Positions 37,166 through 45,068 of a DNA stretch of 64,000 nt are shown here, in pieces (within the stretch, counting starts at the first letter, position 1; each line of letters starts with the position of its first letter). The stretch spans positions 3,335 to 67,334 of the forward strand of contig JAZNVL010000031.1 in assembly GCA_045592785.1 (NCBI GenBank), read 5' to 3'. Both the position numbers and the translations under genes were made by a program. The notes below the pieces were generated by a model. That model saw only the letters and a list, made by a program, of their open reading frames with translations. It made no database searches and had not been told where the DNA came from. The DNA is from RGIG8244 sp045592785. GTDB lineage: Bacteria; Verrucomicrobiota; Lentisphaeria; Victivallales; UBA1829.

Positions 37166-37524
37166 ACCCAGTGTCCTTCCACGTCGGCGTTTTCCGCTTC
37201 CGTCAATGCGCCTTCGCTGTAACGTTTCAACGCATCTTCGCCGGTGGCGGCATCGGTGAGGTAGATCTTCACTTCCGCTTCCTTGAGAACACGGAATGCT
37301 TTCGGCCCGCAGTGTCCGGTGAGGAGAGCCTGCGCCCCGTTTTCCGCCACACGGACGGCGGACTGGATCCCTGCGCCCTGTGCGGCTTGAAGATTCTGTT
37401 TATTTTCCACGGCAGTGACTTCCTTCGTTTCCGTGTTGAAAAAGAGGAAATATTTTGCTCTGCCGAAACGGGTATCCATGGCATCCGCCAGCGTGGTCCC
37501 GGTACTTGAAATCGCAATGATCAT
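37162..37524 (-). CDS. NifX/NifB-type cofactor domain protein (second copy)
   Basis: A 120-residue NifX-family protein: MIIAISSTG followed by DTRFGRAKYFLFFNTE, the GAGIQSAVRVAENGAQALLT segment, then a long acidic tail. It lacks the His-rich tail of the 34090 copy and lies at the other end of the two-ATPase pair. The two copies may bind different cofactors or metals. It follows the thioredoxin gene by 18 bases on the minus strand. Confidence 0.88.
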   Translation of the reverse strand: MIIAISSTGTTLADAMDTRFGRAKYFLFFNTETKEVTAVENKQNLQAAQGAGIQSAVRVAENGAQALLTGHCGPKAFRVLKEAEVKIYLTDAATGEDALKRYSEGALTEAENADVEGHWV

Positions 37525-37542
37525 CTTCTACCGTCCTTTCGG

Positions 37543-37860
37543 TCACAAACCCAGTTTTGTCGCAAGTTCATTTTTGGTCATATAGCCCACCAGCTTCTGT
37601 GCGAGTTTGCCGTTCTTGTAGTAGAAAAGTGCAGGGATGCTGTTGACTCCCAGGGAAACGGCGATGTTGACGTTTGCGGGTTCATCCACGTTGACTTTGC
37701 CAACGATGATCTCCGGGTGTTCCGCTGCCAGAGCTTCCAGTTCGGGTCCCAGTTTCTGACAGGGGCCGCACCAGGTTGCCCAGAAGTCGATCAATACGGC
37801 TTTTTCGCTTTGGGTTGTCAATTTTTCAAAAGATTCTTTGTTCAGATGCAGGACTTCCAT
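37543..37860 (-). CDS. trxA: Thioredoxin
   Basis: A 105-residue thioredoxin with the canonical WCGPC active site (C31, C34) in FWATWCGPCQKLGPEL and the cis-proline region NSIPALFYYKNG. It reduces disulfides in the cytoplasm; no signal peptide is present. It lies 24 bases after arsR on the same strand, so it is probably under ArsR control together with the Fe-S ATPases. A role in releasing sulfur from bound persulfides is inference. Confidence 0.95.
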   Translation of the reverse strand: MEVLHLNKESFEKLTTQSEKAVLIDFWATWCGPCQKLGPELEALAAEHPEIIVGKVNVDEPANVNIAVSLGVNSIPALFYYKNGKLAQKLVGYMTKNELATKLGL

Positions 37861-37884
37861 TGTTTTTTCTCCTTCTGTTATCCG

Positions 37885-38202
37885 TTATTTTTCAGACTCT
37901 TTCCGGCAGAACCCGTTCTTATGATGTTCCGCCACACACGCAAGAAAGCGTCTTACACATTCACATTCCAACCGGTAAAATACCTGTTTTCCCCGTTTTT
38001 CATCCACCAGTACATCCGCTTCTTTCAACGCTGTCAAATGCTGGGAAATGGTGGAGAAATCCAGCTCTGTCTGCTCCACCAGTTCGCGGACACAATGCTC
38101 CTCATCCAGGAGCTGCTGTGCGATCCACAAGCGGATCGGGTGTCCCAGCGCCTTGAACTTTTTCGCAGGCTTCCGATACAATTCGTTGTTAAATTTATCC
38201 AT
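37885..38202 (-). CDS. ArsR/SmtB-family repressor
   Basis: A 105-residue winged-helix regulator: helix-turn-helix TELDFSTISQHLTALKEADV near 45-64 and wing DEKRGKQVFYRLE near 67-79. Cysteines are at 37, 80, 82, 89 and 99. C37 lies in the position where metal- or thiol-sensing ArsR members keep a Cys (EEHCVREL). ATG at 38202 is chosen because AAAAGG lies 7 bases upstream; a longer frame to 38235 has no ribosome site. It heads the trx-NifX-ATPase-YeiH cluster, and its own promoter carries an inverted repeat. The effector could be metal, persulfide or another sulfur species. Confidence 0.9.
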   Translation of the reverse strand: MDKFNNELYRKPAKKFKALGHPIRLWIAQQLLDEEHCVRELVEQTELDFSTISQHLTALKEADVLVDEKRGKQVFYRLECECVRRFLACVAEHHKNGFCRKESEK

Positions 38203-38212
38203 AATGCACCTT

Positions 38213-38242
38213 TTGTTATTTTGTAATATAACCAAATAACAA
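38213..38242 (-). promoter_or_regulatory. Operator-like inverted repeat over the arsR promoter
   Basis: Nine-base perfect arms at 38213-38221 and 38234-38242 flank the -10 element of the arsR promoter. The size and place fit an ArsR dimer site that blocks RNA polymerase, implying autorepression of the cluster. Confidence 0.55.
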
Positions 38243-38252
38243 TATTTGTCAA
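38225..38252 (-). promoter_or_regulatory. Promoter of the arsR-trxA cluster
   Basis: A consensus promoter on the minus strand: TTGACA (38252-38247), 16-base spacer, TATATT (38230-38225). It is the only strong promoter found for the seven minus-strand genes from arsR to the NifX-like gene at 34090. Confidence 0.65.
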
Positions 38253-38281
38253 GTCATTTCCGCTTTTTTTTCAAAAAAAGA

Positions 38282-38309
38282 TTGAAAAAACGGTCTTGCG
38301 GGCTATATT
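38282..38309 (+). promoter_or_regulatory. Promoter of the LysM protein gene
   Basis: TTGAAA at 38282-38287, 16-base spacer, TATATT at 38304-38309, about 40 bases before the chosen ATG at 38349. It stands back to back with the arsR promoter. Confidence 0.55.
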
Positions 38310-38348
38310 ATGATACAGAAAATGAGAATCATCAACCGAGGTTACCGT

Positions 38349-38909
38349 ATGAAAATGACGATCCGTATGTTTTTTTGCTCTGTTCTGCTGTTTTCTGCAG
38401 GGACAGTATTTGCTGCCGGACAGCAGCAGACGCCGGCATCCACGCGGAATGCCCGCTATTTTGAATCACTGACAGCGAACCTGATCCAGGAAGTCCGCCG
38501 GGTTCAGGATGATAACGCGGAACTATCCATTCAGGTTGCGGAACTGCAGCGCAAACTGCGTGAAGTTACTGCCCGGAACGAAGAAATGGCGCAGGAAATG
38601 CAGAAGATGCGCCGTCAGTTTGCAGTGGAATCGGAAGCGCGGGAAGCCCAGATGCGGGAAATTGCCGAACAGCTCCGGAAACTTGCCTCTGCGCCCCCGC
38701 CCCCGCCCCCGCCCCCGCCGGTAACGAAGAAAGAATCGGCACCGCCCCGCGATTCCGGTCGGTATGAGATCTTTGAAGTTCCCCGCGGCGGGACATTGAG
38801 TGCCATAGCATCGGCATTCAATGTATCGGTGCAGGATATCATGAAAGCGAATAACTTGAAAAACGACCGTCTGGCGGTCGGGCAGAAGCTGAAAATTCCC
38901 ATCAAGTGA
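38349..38909 (+). CDS. Secreted coiled-coil LysM protein
   Basis: A 186-residue protein. The signal peptide (about 1-25, ending VFAAG) is followed by a coiled coil (about 45-110). A run of nine prolines comes next (near 119-128), then one C-terminal LysM domain (about 141-185: GGTLSAIASAFNVSVQDIMK, KNDRLAVGQKLKIP). LysM binds peptidoglycan, so the protein probably tethers something to the cell wall. ATG at 38349 is preferred because GAGG stands 8 bases before it and the promoter's -10 overlaps the more distant ATG. Confidence 0.85.
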   Translation: MKMTIRMFFCSVLLFSAGTVFAAGQQQTPASTRNARYFESLTANLIQEVRRVQDDNAELSIQVAELQRKLREVTARNEEMAQEMQKMRRQFAVESEAREAQMREIAEQLRKLASAPPPPPPPPPVTKKESAPPRDSGRYEIFEVPRGGTLSAIASAFNVSVQDIMKANNLKNDRLAVGQKLKIPIK

Positions 38910-38947
38910 ACGAACCCCGCTGTTGATACAGTCAAGGAGAAAGTAGT

Positions 38948-41900
38948 ATGTTTGCCGCTCCGACCTTTAACCGCCGGATCACGCCCCTTGCGGTCATCAT
39001 GTTCTGGGAAGTGTTTCTGAATACCGTTCTGGCACTTCTTGTGATGTCCTCTGTGACTGCACATGACCGTATTGCGTTGTATGGCGGCTGCATTGTATTC
39101 CCCTATCTCTGCATTTTTCTGTTTGCGGGATATGCCGCGGACCATTGTGCGAAACGTGTGATCCTGATCCTGGTCAAACTTTTCGAGCTGTTTGTATATC
39201 TTGCGGGGGCATTTTTCTTATCCCGTTTTCCTGATTCTGTTTTTCTCACCGGTGCATTGCTGTGTCTGATCTCCTTCAAAACGGCATTCTTCATGCCTGC
39301 ACTTTACGGGATCCTGCCGGAAACGTTTCCGGAACAGGAACTTTCCCAGGCAGCCGGGCGGATCAGCGGGGTGTTTTTTCTGGGTATCGCGCTGACATTC
39401 CCGGTGCTCGAATTGTATCGCTGGATCTCCCGTGACGGGCTTGCAAACGGTCTGATCATTTCCGGGATCTTTGCTTTCGTTGGATTGGTCGCCGCATTTC
39501 TGGTGATCCCTTCCGTCTCCGCGATCCAGAAGAAACGGGAACTGGCGTACAAACGGAAAAATACGGTTGCCGTGGGGATGCGGGAAGTGTTCCGGACACC
39601 TTCTCTGCTGCTGACTTCGCTGGGGGATGGATTTTTCCTTGCCGTGGGCGCGGCATTGCTCTATCTGATCTGGGCAGTGCTGCTGCAGCCGAAAGCGGGC
39701 GGCGCAGGAACAGGCTTGCGCGTGACCATGATGATCCCTGTTCTGGGTATGGCATTGGGATGCCGTCTTGCCGGACGTTTTTCCCGGAAAAAGATCGAAT
39801 TGGGGTTGATCCCCATTGGCGCATTTCTTGTTGCACTGGCATTGCCGCTGGCGGCACTTTTTCATGGCGAGCCGACGGTTTTCACGTTGACGATCCCCCG
39901 GCTGTATACGGATACGATCCAGTTTTATATCCCTGCGATGTTCTATCTGCTGCTTGCCGGGATCGGCGGCGGACTGTTTATCATTCCGCTCCGGGCGTAT
40001 TTTCTGCATCGGGTCCACCCGGAGGCAACGGGAGCGGCGACCGCCGTCAACAGTGTTCTCGGGTTCACACTGCTTTTCCTTGTATGCGGCGTGATCATGC
40101 GTCTCATTCCACTGCCTTATGTGGAATCGGCGCACCGGATCTCTCCCTACACAGTGATCATTTATCTGGGCGTGATCGTCTTTCTGGTGACGCTCTTCTC
40201 CATGTGGATCCTCCCCGATTTCGCGCTGCGGTTCCTCATCATTGCGGCGGGGAATACCCTTTACCGGACAAAGATCCGCGGGGCGGAAAACATTCCGGAA
40301 CGGGGCGGTGTCCTGCTGCTTTCCAATCACATCTCCTTTATCGACAGTATCCTGATCAGTGCCTGTACCTCCCGCCGGATCCGGTTCCTTATGCACGAAG
40401 ATTATTTCCGGTTCGCCTGGCTGCGCCCGGTCGCCAAACTGACCGGGTTCATCCGGGTTCCGACTGCCGGAAAAGACAAGATGAACCGTATGTTTGCGGA
40501 AGTCCGGGAGGCATTGCGGAAAGGCGATGTGATCTGTGCTTTCCCGGAGGGCCACATGACCCGGAACGGCGTGCTGGGCCATTTCCGTGCCGGATACGAA
40601 CGGATGTTACCGGATGATATGGAGATCCCGGTGATCCCCGTATGGATCGGTAATATGTGGGGCAGTCTCTTTTCCTATGTCAAAGGGACGATCGCACTAC
40701 GGCTTCCCAGGGAGTTCCCCTACAACGTCATGGTCTCTTTCGGCAAGCCTATGGTGAGACCTTTTACACCTTTTGATGTCAGACAAGCGGTCGCCGATCT
40801 GGCTGCCGAGGGCTGTATGGACCGTATCCCGAAGGAACGCACGCTCCATTACTCTGTGCTGCGTGATGCCCGGACATCTCCCTTCCGTATCCGTCTGCGG
40901 GACTATGACGGTACATCCTACACGTTGTTGCAGGCGGTCTGTACGGCAGTTCTGTTCAGTCGCAAGATCCGTCGTCATGTTTCATCGGAGACGGAATACA
41001 CGGGGATCCTGCTGCCCAATTCCTCGCTGGAAGCCATTGCCATTCTTTCGGTCCTTTACGCCGACAAAGCGCCTGCCATCCTGAATCACACGGTTGCTCC
41101 TGCTGTCTTTGAGGCATCCGTAAAGAAAGCGGGCGTGACCCATATCCTGACCACAAGGGAATACGCACAGCATTGTCCCATGCAGTCCGGGGTGGAATTT
41201 CTGTATCTGGATGAGATCCTGAAAGAGATTCCCGGTTGGAAACGCATGATGTATACCGCCGCCATCCTGCTGCTGCCCTACCGTGAACTCATCAATCTGA
41301 TCTCACCGTTGAGTGCGGACCGTATTTCAGGGGTGGCGGCGCTCCTGTTTTCCAGCGGGTCGACCGGCAATCCGAAAGCGGTCATGCTGACCCATCACAA
41401 CATGTATACCAATGCCATTGCCACAGGAGAGCTTCTCGGGGTGGAACGGAATCAGGATCATGTGGTGGGGAATCTGCCGTTGTTCCATTCCTTCGGCTTG
41501 AATACAGGGTTCTGGATGCCCATGCTTATGGGGTTTGAGGTGACGTATGTGGATAATCCTCTGGATACAGCCAAAGTGGAAACCGTGTTGCGCAAATACA
41601 AACCCACGCTCCTCTATGCCACGCCTTCCTTCCTCCAGATATACCTCCGGAAATGTCCGAAAGAAGCCTTCCAGTCATTGCGTTTGACCGTGACCGGGGC
41701 GGAAAAACTGCGGTCCGGACTGATCGAAAAATTCAAATCCGCGTTGGATGGACGGTTGGAGATCATGGAAGCGTACGGCTGTACGGAACTCTCCCCCATG
41801 GTCTCCATGAACCTGGCGCCGCAAATCGTTGATCTGGGCAAACGGATCGGGAAAAACGGGTCCATCGGTGTGCCGCTGAATAATATCGCTGTCCGGGTCC

Positions 41901-42424
41901 TGGATCCGTTGACAAAGGAACCGCTCCCCCCGGAATCGGAAGGGATCCTTCATGTGAAGGGGTCCAACGTCATGCGGGGATATCTGGGCGATCCGGAACT
42001 CACGGCGAAAGCGGTGCAGAATGGTTATTACGATACCGGCGACGTGGTGAAAATGGATGAAAAAGGGTATCTCACCATCTGCGGACGGCTTTCCCGGTTC
42101 AGTAAGATCGCAGGGGAAATGGTTCCCCATGAAATGGTGGAACATATCATCAACGAACTGGCGTGTCCCGAAGGACGCGGTGTCGCTGTCTGCGGCATCC
42201 CTGATCCTGCCAAAGGGGAAGCTCTGCTGGTCCTTTACACCGGAGAGATGAAACTCACCCCGGCGGATGTGGTCGCCGAGTTGCGTGAACGGAGTATTTC
42301 CAACTTGTGGATCCCGAAAGCGGTGAACTTCCATGCGGTGGAAACTCTCCCGTTGCTGGGCAGCGGCAAACTGGACCTGGTCAAATTGCAGAAAATGGCA
42401 AACGGATTCAAACCCGGTTCATAA
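38948..42424 (+). CDS. Aas-type fusion: LplT-like MFS transporter, PlsC acyltransferase, acyl-ACP synthetase
   Basis: A 1158-residue three-part inner-membrane protein. About 1-425 is an LplT-like MFS lysophospholipid flippase. About 435-620 is a PlsC acyltransferase, with NHISFIDS near 459 (His-x4-Asp) and FPEGHMTRNG near 531. About 640-1150 is an AMP-forming acyl synthetase, with SSGSTGNPKAVML near 800, EAYGCTELSP near 942 and YDTGDVV near 1027. In E. coli, LplT and Aas reacylate lysophosphatidylethanolamine as separate proteins; the full fusion is known in several phyla. It overlaps the convergent pseudopilin end by 6 bases. Confidence 0.93.
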   Translation: MFAAPTFNRRITPLAVIMFWEVFLNTVLALLVMSSVTAHDRIALYGGCIVFPYLCIFLFAGYAADHCAKRVILILVKLFELFVYLAGAFFLSRFPDSVFLTGALLCLISFKTAFFMPALYGILPETFPEQELSQAAGRISGVFFLGIALTFPVLELYRWISRDGLANGLIISGIFAFVGLVAAFLVIPSVSAIQKKRELAYKRKNTVAVGMREVFRTPSLLLTSLGDGFFLAVGAALLYLIWAVLLQPKAGGAGTGLRVTMMIPVLGMALGCRLAGRFSRKKIELGLIPIGAFLVALALPLAALFHGEPTVFTLTIPRLYTDTIQFYIPAMFYLLLAGIGGGLFIIPLRAYFLHRVHPEATGAATAVNSVLGFTLLFLVCGVIMRLIPLPYVESAHRISPYTVIIYLGVIVFLVTLFSMWILPDFALRFLIIAAGNTLYRTKIRGAENIPERGGVLLLSNHISFIDSILISACTSRRIRFLMHEDYFRFAWLRPVAKLTGFIRVPTAGKDKMNRMFAEVREALRKGDVICAFPEGHMTRNGVLGHFRAGYERMLPDDMEIPVIPVWIGNMWGSLFSYVKGTIALRLPREFPYNVMVSFGKPMVRPFTPFDVRQAVADLAAEGCMDRIPKERTLHYSVLRDARTSPFRIRLRDYDGTSYTLLQAVCTAVLFSRKIRRHVSSETEYTGILLPNSSLEAIAILSVLYADKAPAILNHTVAPAVFEASVKKAGVTHILTTREYAQHCPMQSGVEFLYLDEILKEIPGWKRMMYTAAILLLPYRELINLISPLSADRISGVAALLFSSGSTGNPKAVMLTHHNMYTNAIATGELLGVERNQDHVVGNLPLFHSFGLNTGFWMPMLMGFEVTYVDNPLDTAKVETVLRKYKPTLLYATPSFLQIYLRKCPKEAFQSLRLTVTGAEKLRSGLIEKFKSALDGRLEIMEAYGCTELSPMVSMNLAPQIVDLGKRIGKNGSIGVPLNNIAVRVLDPLTKEPLPPESEGILHVKGSNVMRGYLGDPELTAKAVQNGYYDTGDVVKMDEKGYLTICGRLSRFSKIAGEMVPHEMVEHIINELACPEGRGVAVCGIPDPAKGEALLVLYTGEMKLTPADVVAELRERSISNLWIPKAVNFHAVETLPLLGSGKLDLVKLQKMANGFKPGS

Positions 42425-43618
42425 TCCGCTGACCGTTTCCTTCGCCGGATCCACCTTACCCGTATTGAAAAACGTGTTTCGCAATGCTTCGTCACTGGCA
42501 TCCGGATAGGATTCCTGACAGGGCACTTCCTGCTTGCTTAAAGATGCCGTATGACCGTCCAGATATGCTCCCGCCGCTTTCCCGTTATGACGGAAGAACG
42601 CTGCCCGGTTGTTCCCGTATGCGCTGCCGGTGGCATGTTTCCCCGTGGTGTTCTGTGTCCCGTAATAATAACAGAGGTGTCCGGAATTTTCCACCAGCAT
42701 TCCGGTTTGAGAGGGTTTCCGGTGTTCCGTCGCGCGGATCCCGGTGCCGTCACGGGTGGCAATGAGGTAATTCAGCCCGTAATTGGTGGCAATGTCTTCC
42801 CGTTCCTGTTCCGCCGGACACCGTAATGCTTCCTGTGGTGTTTCGGAAGCCTTCTGTCCGGTTTTCAGATACCAGGAGATCAATTCATCCAGCCAGGTTT
42901 TGGGCGAAAGCGTGTTCCCTGCGCTATCTGCGGCACCGGACCCGCCCAGATTATCGAGACAGGGCAGATAATCCTGAAAATCCGTGCTGTACATGAGATA
43001 AACGGTGGACACCTGCTTGATGTTGGAACTGCATTTGGATGCGGTTGCCGTTTCTTTTGTCCGGGATAATGCGGGCAGAAGCATACCCGCCAACAGGGCA
43101 ATGATCGCAATAACGACCAGAAGTTCAATGAGGGTAAAATACGCTGTTTTCAGGGAGGCGGAAGGGATCTTTTTGAAAAAAGCTTCCCTTCCGCCTCCCC
43201 GAACCCCACCACTTTCCCTCAAAAACTTCAGGATCGGATCAAAATTTTTTCCTGCGGAAAAATCTTTTGATCCTTGCCTTTGTTTTTTGAAGAACTTGAG
43301 TGTGTATAAGTCTGTAAAGTTCTCTGACAGACTGCTCATGCTCATTTTTTTGAGGGAATACAACGGCAAAACCCCTATTTTACAAGCAGTACTCACCAGT
43401 AGTTCGATCAGCGTGAACGCGGATCGTGTGAAGTACGGCTTCGCCGTGTGAAGAAGTGAAGAGCTTTTTTCCCCCTTGCCGTTGGCGGCAAGGGCAAAAA
43501 AAGAACGTGAAGTGCGCCCTTGCGGGCGTGTGGAGGTGTATTGATCTTTGTTTTGTTCGATCAGCGTGAACGCGGATCGTGTGAAGATGTGAAGATGTTG
43601 ATTACCGATAAGTTTCAT
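42419..43618 (-). CDS. Type II/IV pseudopilin with expanded, palindrome-bearing leader (H-X9-DG family)
   Basis: A 399-residue protein from ATG at 43618, supported by GGAG about 6-8 bases upstream. Three FTLIE-type segments occur: SAFTLIEQNK early, SAFTLIELLVSTACK next, and finally YFTLIELLVVIAIIALLAG followed by MLLPALSRTKETA. Only the last is joined to the real pilin helix and to the secreted domain. The C terminus has HNGKAAGAYLDG (H-X9-DG). The leader, about 165 residues, holds strong DNA palindromes that stay in frame. Normal prepilin leaders are short, so processing of this form is unclear. The residue before the last F is Tyr, not Gly. Confidence 0.75.
   Translation of the reverse strand: MKLIGNQHLHIFTRSAFTLIEQNKDQYTSTRPQGRTSRSFFALAANGKGEKSSSLLHTAKPYFTRSAFTLIELLVSTACKIGVLPLYSLKKMSMSSLSENFTDLYTLKFFKKQRQGSKDFSAGKNFDPILKFLRESGGVRGGGREAFFKKIPSASLKTAYFTLIELLVVIAIIALLAGMLLPALSRTKETATASKCSSNIKQVSTVYLMYSTDFQDYLPCLDNLGGSGAADSAGNTLSPKTWLDELISWYLKTGQKASETPQEALRCPAEQEREDIATNYGLNYLIATRDGTGIRATEHRKPSQTGMLVENSGHLCYYYGTQNTTGKHATGSAYGNNRAAFFRHNGKAAGAYLDGHTASLSKQEVPCQESYPDASDEALRNTFFNTGKVDPAKETVSGL
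43153..43199 (-). repeat. Long palindrome inside the pseudopilin leader
   Basis: Perfect 15-base arms at 43153-43167 and 43185-43199. The 17-base loop itself folds (43169-43174 with 43177-43182). The open reading frame passes through it. Confidence 0.85.
43236..43273 (-). repeat. Second palindrome inside the pseudopilin leader
   Basis: Outer arms 43236-43244 and 43265-43273, inner arms 43246-43252 and 43256-43262. Again it is in frame, encoding the KDFSAGKNFDP part. Confidence 0.8.
43402..43433 (-). repeat. 32-base direct repeat, copy 1 (encodes FTRSAFTLIE)
   Basis: Identical over 32 bases to 43555-43586. It encodes the prepilin-type FTRSAFTLIE segment in the same frame. Confidence 0.9.
43473..43494 (-). 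repeat. Third palindrome in the leader
   Basis: Eight-base arms 43473-43480 and 43487-43494. A smaller stem, 43515-43519 with 43524-43528, lies just beyond. All sit between the two 32-base direct repeats. Confidence 0.7.
43555..43586 (-). repeat. 32-base direct repeat, copy 2 (encodes FTRSAFTLIE)
   Basis: Identical partner of 43402-43433, lying at the true N terminus of the pseudopilin, about 11 codons after the start. Confidence 0.9.
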
Positions 43619-43744
43619 AACAGGACTCCGGTGCCGGATGCGACGGCACACACAGTCTCTGCTGAAACTGCATACACAACTTCAATGATGTGTTATTGCA
43701 TGGTGCATCAAACGTTTTTCAAGAAGAAAGGACTGCTGTCCTCT

Positions 43745-43767
43745 TGCCGGGAGTCCGGCTCCCGGCA
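43745..43767 (-). terminator. Hairpin downstream of guaA
   Basis: Perfect nine-base arms (43745-43753 and 43759-43767) with a 5-base loop, 24 bases after the guaA stop. No T-run follows on the minus strand, so termination would be weak. Confidence 0.45.
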
Positions 43768-43790
43768 TTTGCAGAAAAAAGTTCAGGAAA

Positions 43791-45044
43791 TCATTCCCAT
43801 TCAATGGTTCCGGGCGGTTTCGGCGTAACGTCGTAAACCACGCGGTTGACACCCTGCACTTCGTTGATGATCCGTTCCGTCATCTTTTCGATGAGTTCCC
43901 AGGGGAGTCTGACCACCTGAGCGGTGACAGCATCCACAGAGTTGATGGAGCGGATGGCGATGACATGTTCGTAAGTACGTTTTCCGTTTTTCATGCCCAC
44001 GGATTTCACGGGCAGGAAGATGGCGAAGGTCTGCCAGGTCTTGGCATACCAGCCGGAGGAAAGCAGTTCTTCCGTGACGATGGCATCGGCTTCCCGCAGG
44101 ATCGCCAGGGTCGAACGGTCGATGGCACCGAGATGGCGTACGCCCAGGGAGGGACCGGGGAAGGGATGACGGTCCAGCAGTTCGGAGGGCAGGCCCATGA
44201 GTTTACCGACCTTACGGACTTCATCTTTGAAGAGACGTTCCACGGGTTCCACCAGTTTGAACTTCATATCTTTGGGGAGACCGCCCACGTTGTGATGACT
44301 TTTGATAACGCCTTCGGGGTTTCCGTCAAAGGAGATACTTTCCAGAATATCGGGATAGATCGTGCCCTGTCCGAGGAAGGGTGCATCGATTTCGGCGGCG
44401 GCTTCTGCGAAAACGTCGATGAATTCCTTACCGATGATCTTGCGTTTGGTTTCGGGATCGCTGACCCCGGCGAGTTTATCCAGGAACCGGTCAGAAGCAT
44501 CCACATATTTGAGGTTCATATTGAAGTTCCGGGCGAAGATTTTCTGTACCATTTCCGGTTCATTCTTGCGGAGAAGTCCGTGGTTCACGAATACGCAGGT
44601 CAGCTGTTTGCCCACTGCCTTGTTGATGAGAGCAGCCACAACGGAGGAGTCCACGCCCCCGGAAAGGCCGAGAACGACTTTCTGATCGCCCACCTGTGCC
44701 CGGATATCCGCCACGGCTTCATCAATGAAGTTTTCCAGATTCCAGGAACCTTTGCAGCCGCATTTTTCCCGGCAGAATGCGGCGACAGCTTCGTTGTCAC
44801 CGGCGTATTGAAAAACGGGCAGCCCCAGAGCGGAGAAACGGCTTTCGGCTTCCGGCTGGGGAGCGGCATCGTCATCTTTGCAGATCACCAGACCCACGGG
44901 CTGTTCCTGCAGAAGGCGTTCGGTCGGTGTGGAATAAGGCATGACCATGGTGTAAATGCCCTGGTCGCGGACGGCGCGTGCGATTTTCTGGATGGATGTA
45001 CAGCCGAAATTCAGCAGTACAACGGTTTCTGGCGTGACTTTCAT
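43791..45044 (-). CDS. guaA: GMP synthase with degenerate, shortened amidotransferase domain
   Basis: A 417-residue GMP synthetase, which aminates XMP to GMP. The ATP-pyrophosphatase domain is intact: LGLSGGVDSSVVAAL near 126-140, then HPFPGPSLGVRHLG, and the dimer domain ending KPPGTIEWE. The N-terminal glutaminase domain is cut to about 95 residues instead of about 200. It keeps LLNFGCTSIQKIARAVRD, but the GxCxG nucleophile and the His-Glu pair are absent; LPVFQYAGDNEAVAAF stands where the Cys would be. Ammonia must come from solution or a separate subunit. AAGGAG precedes the ATG well spaced, so the short start is real. Confidence 0.92.
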   Translation of the reverse strand: MKVTPETVVLLNFGCTSIQKIARAVRDQGIYTMVMPYSTPTERLLQEQPVGLVICKDDDAAPQPEAESRFSALGLPVFQYAGDNEAVAAFCREKCGCKGSWNLENFIDEAVADIRAQVGDQKVVLGLSGGVDSSVVAALINKAVGKQLTCVFVNHGLLRKNEPEMVQKIFARNFNMNLKYVDASDRFLDKLAGVSDPETKRKIIGKEFIDVFAEAAAEIDAPFLGQGTIYPDILESISFDGNPEGVIKSHHNVGGLPKDMKFKLVEPVERLFKDEVRKVGKLMGLPSELLDRHPFPGPSLGVRHLGAIDRSTLAILREADAIVTEELLSSGWYAKTWQTFAIFLPVKSVGMKNGKRTYEHVIAIRSINSVDAVTAQVVRLPWELIEKMTERIINEVQGVNRVVYDVTPKPPGTIEWE

Positions 45045-45068
45045 ATCGTAATAACTCCTTTCCGGTTT

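Noticed and set aside
34090..37524. Nitrogen fixation cluster
   Set aside because: Only NifX-like and Fe-S ATPase genes occur; no nifH, nifD or nifK is present in the window.
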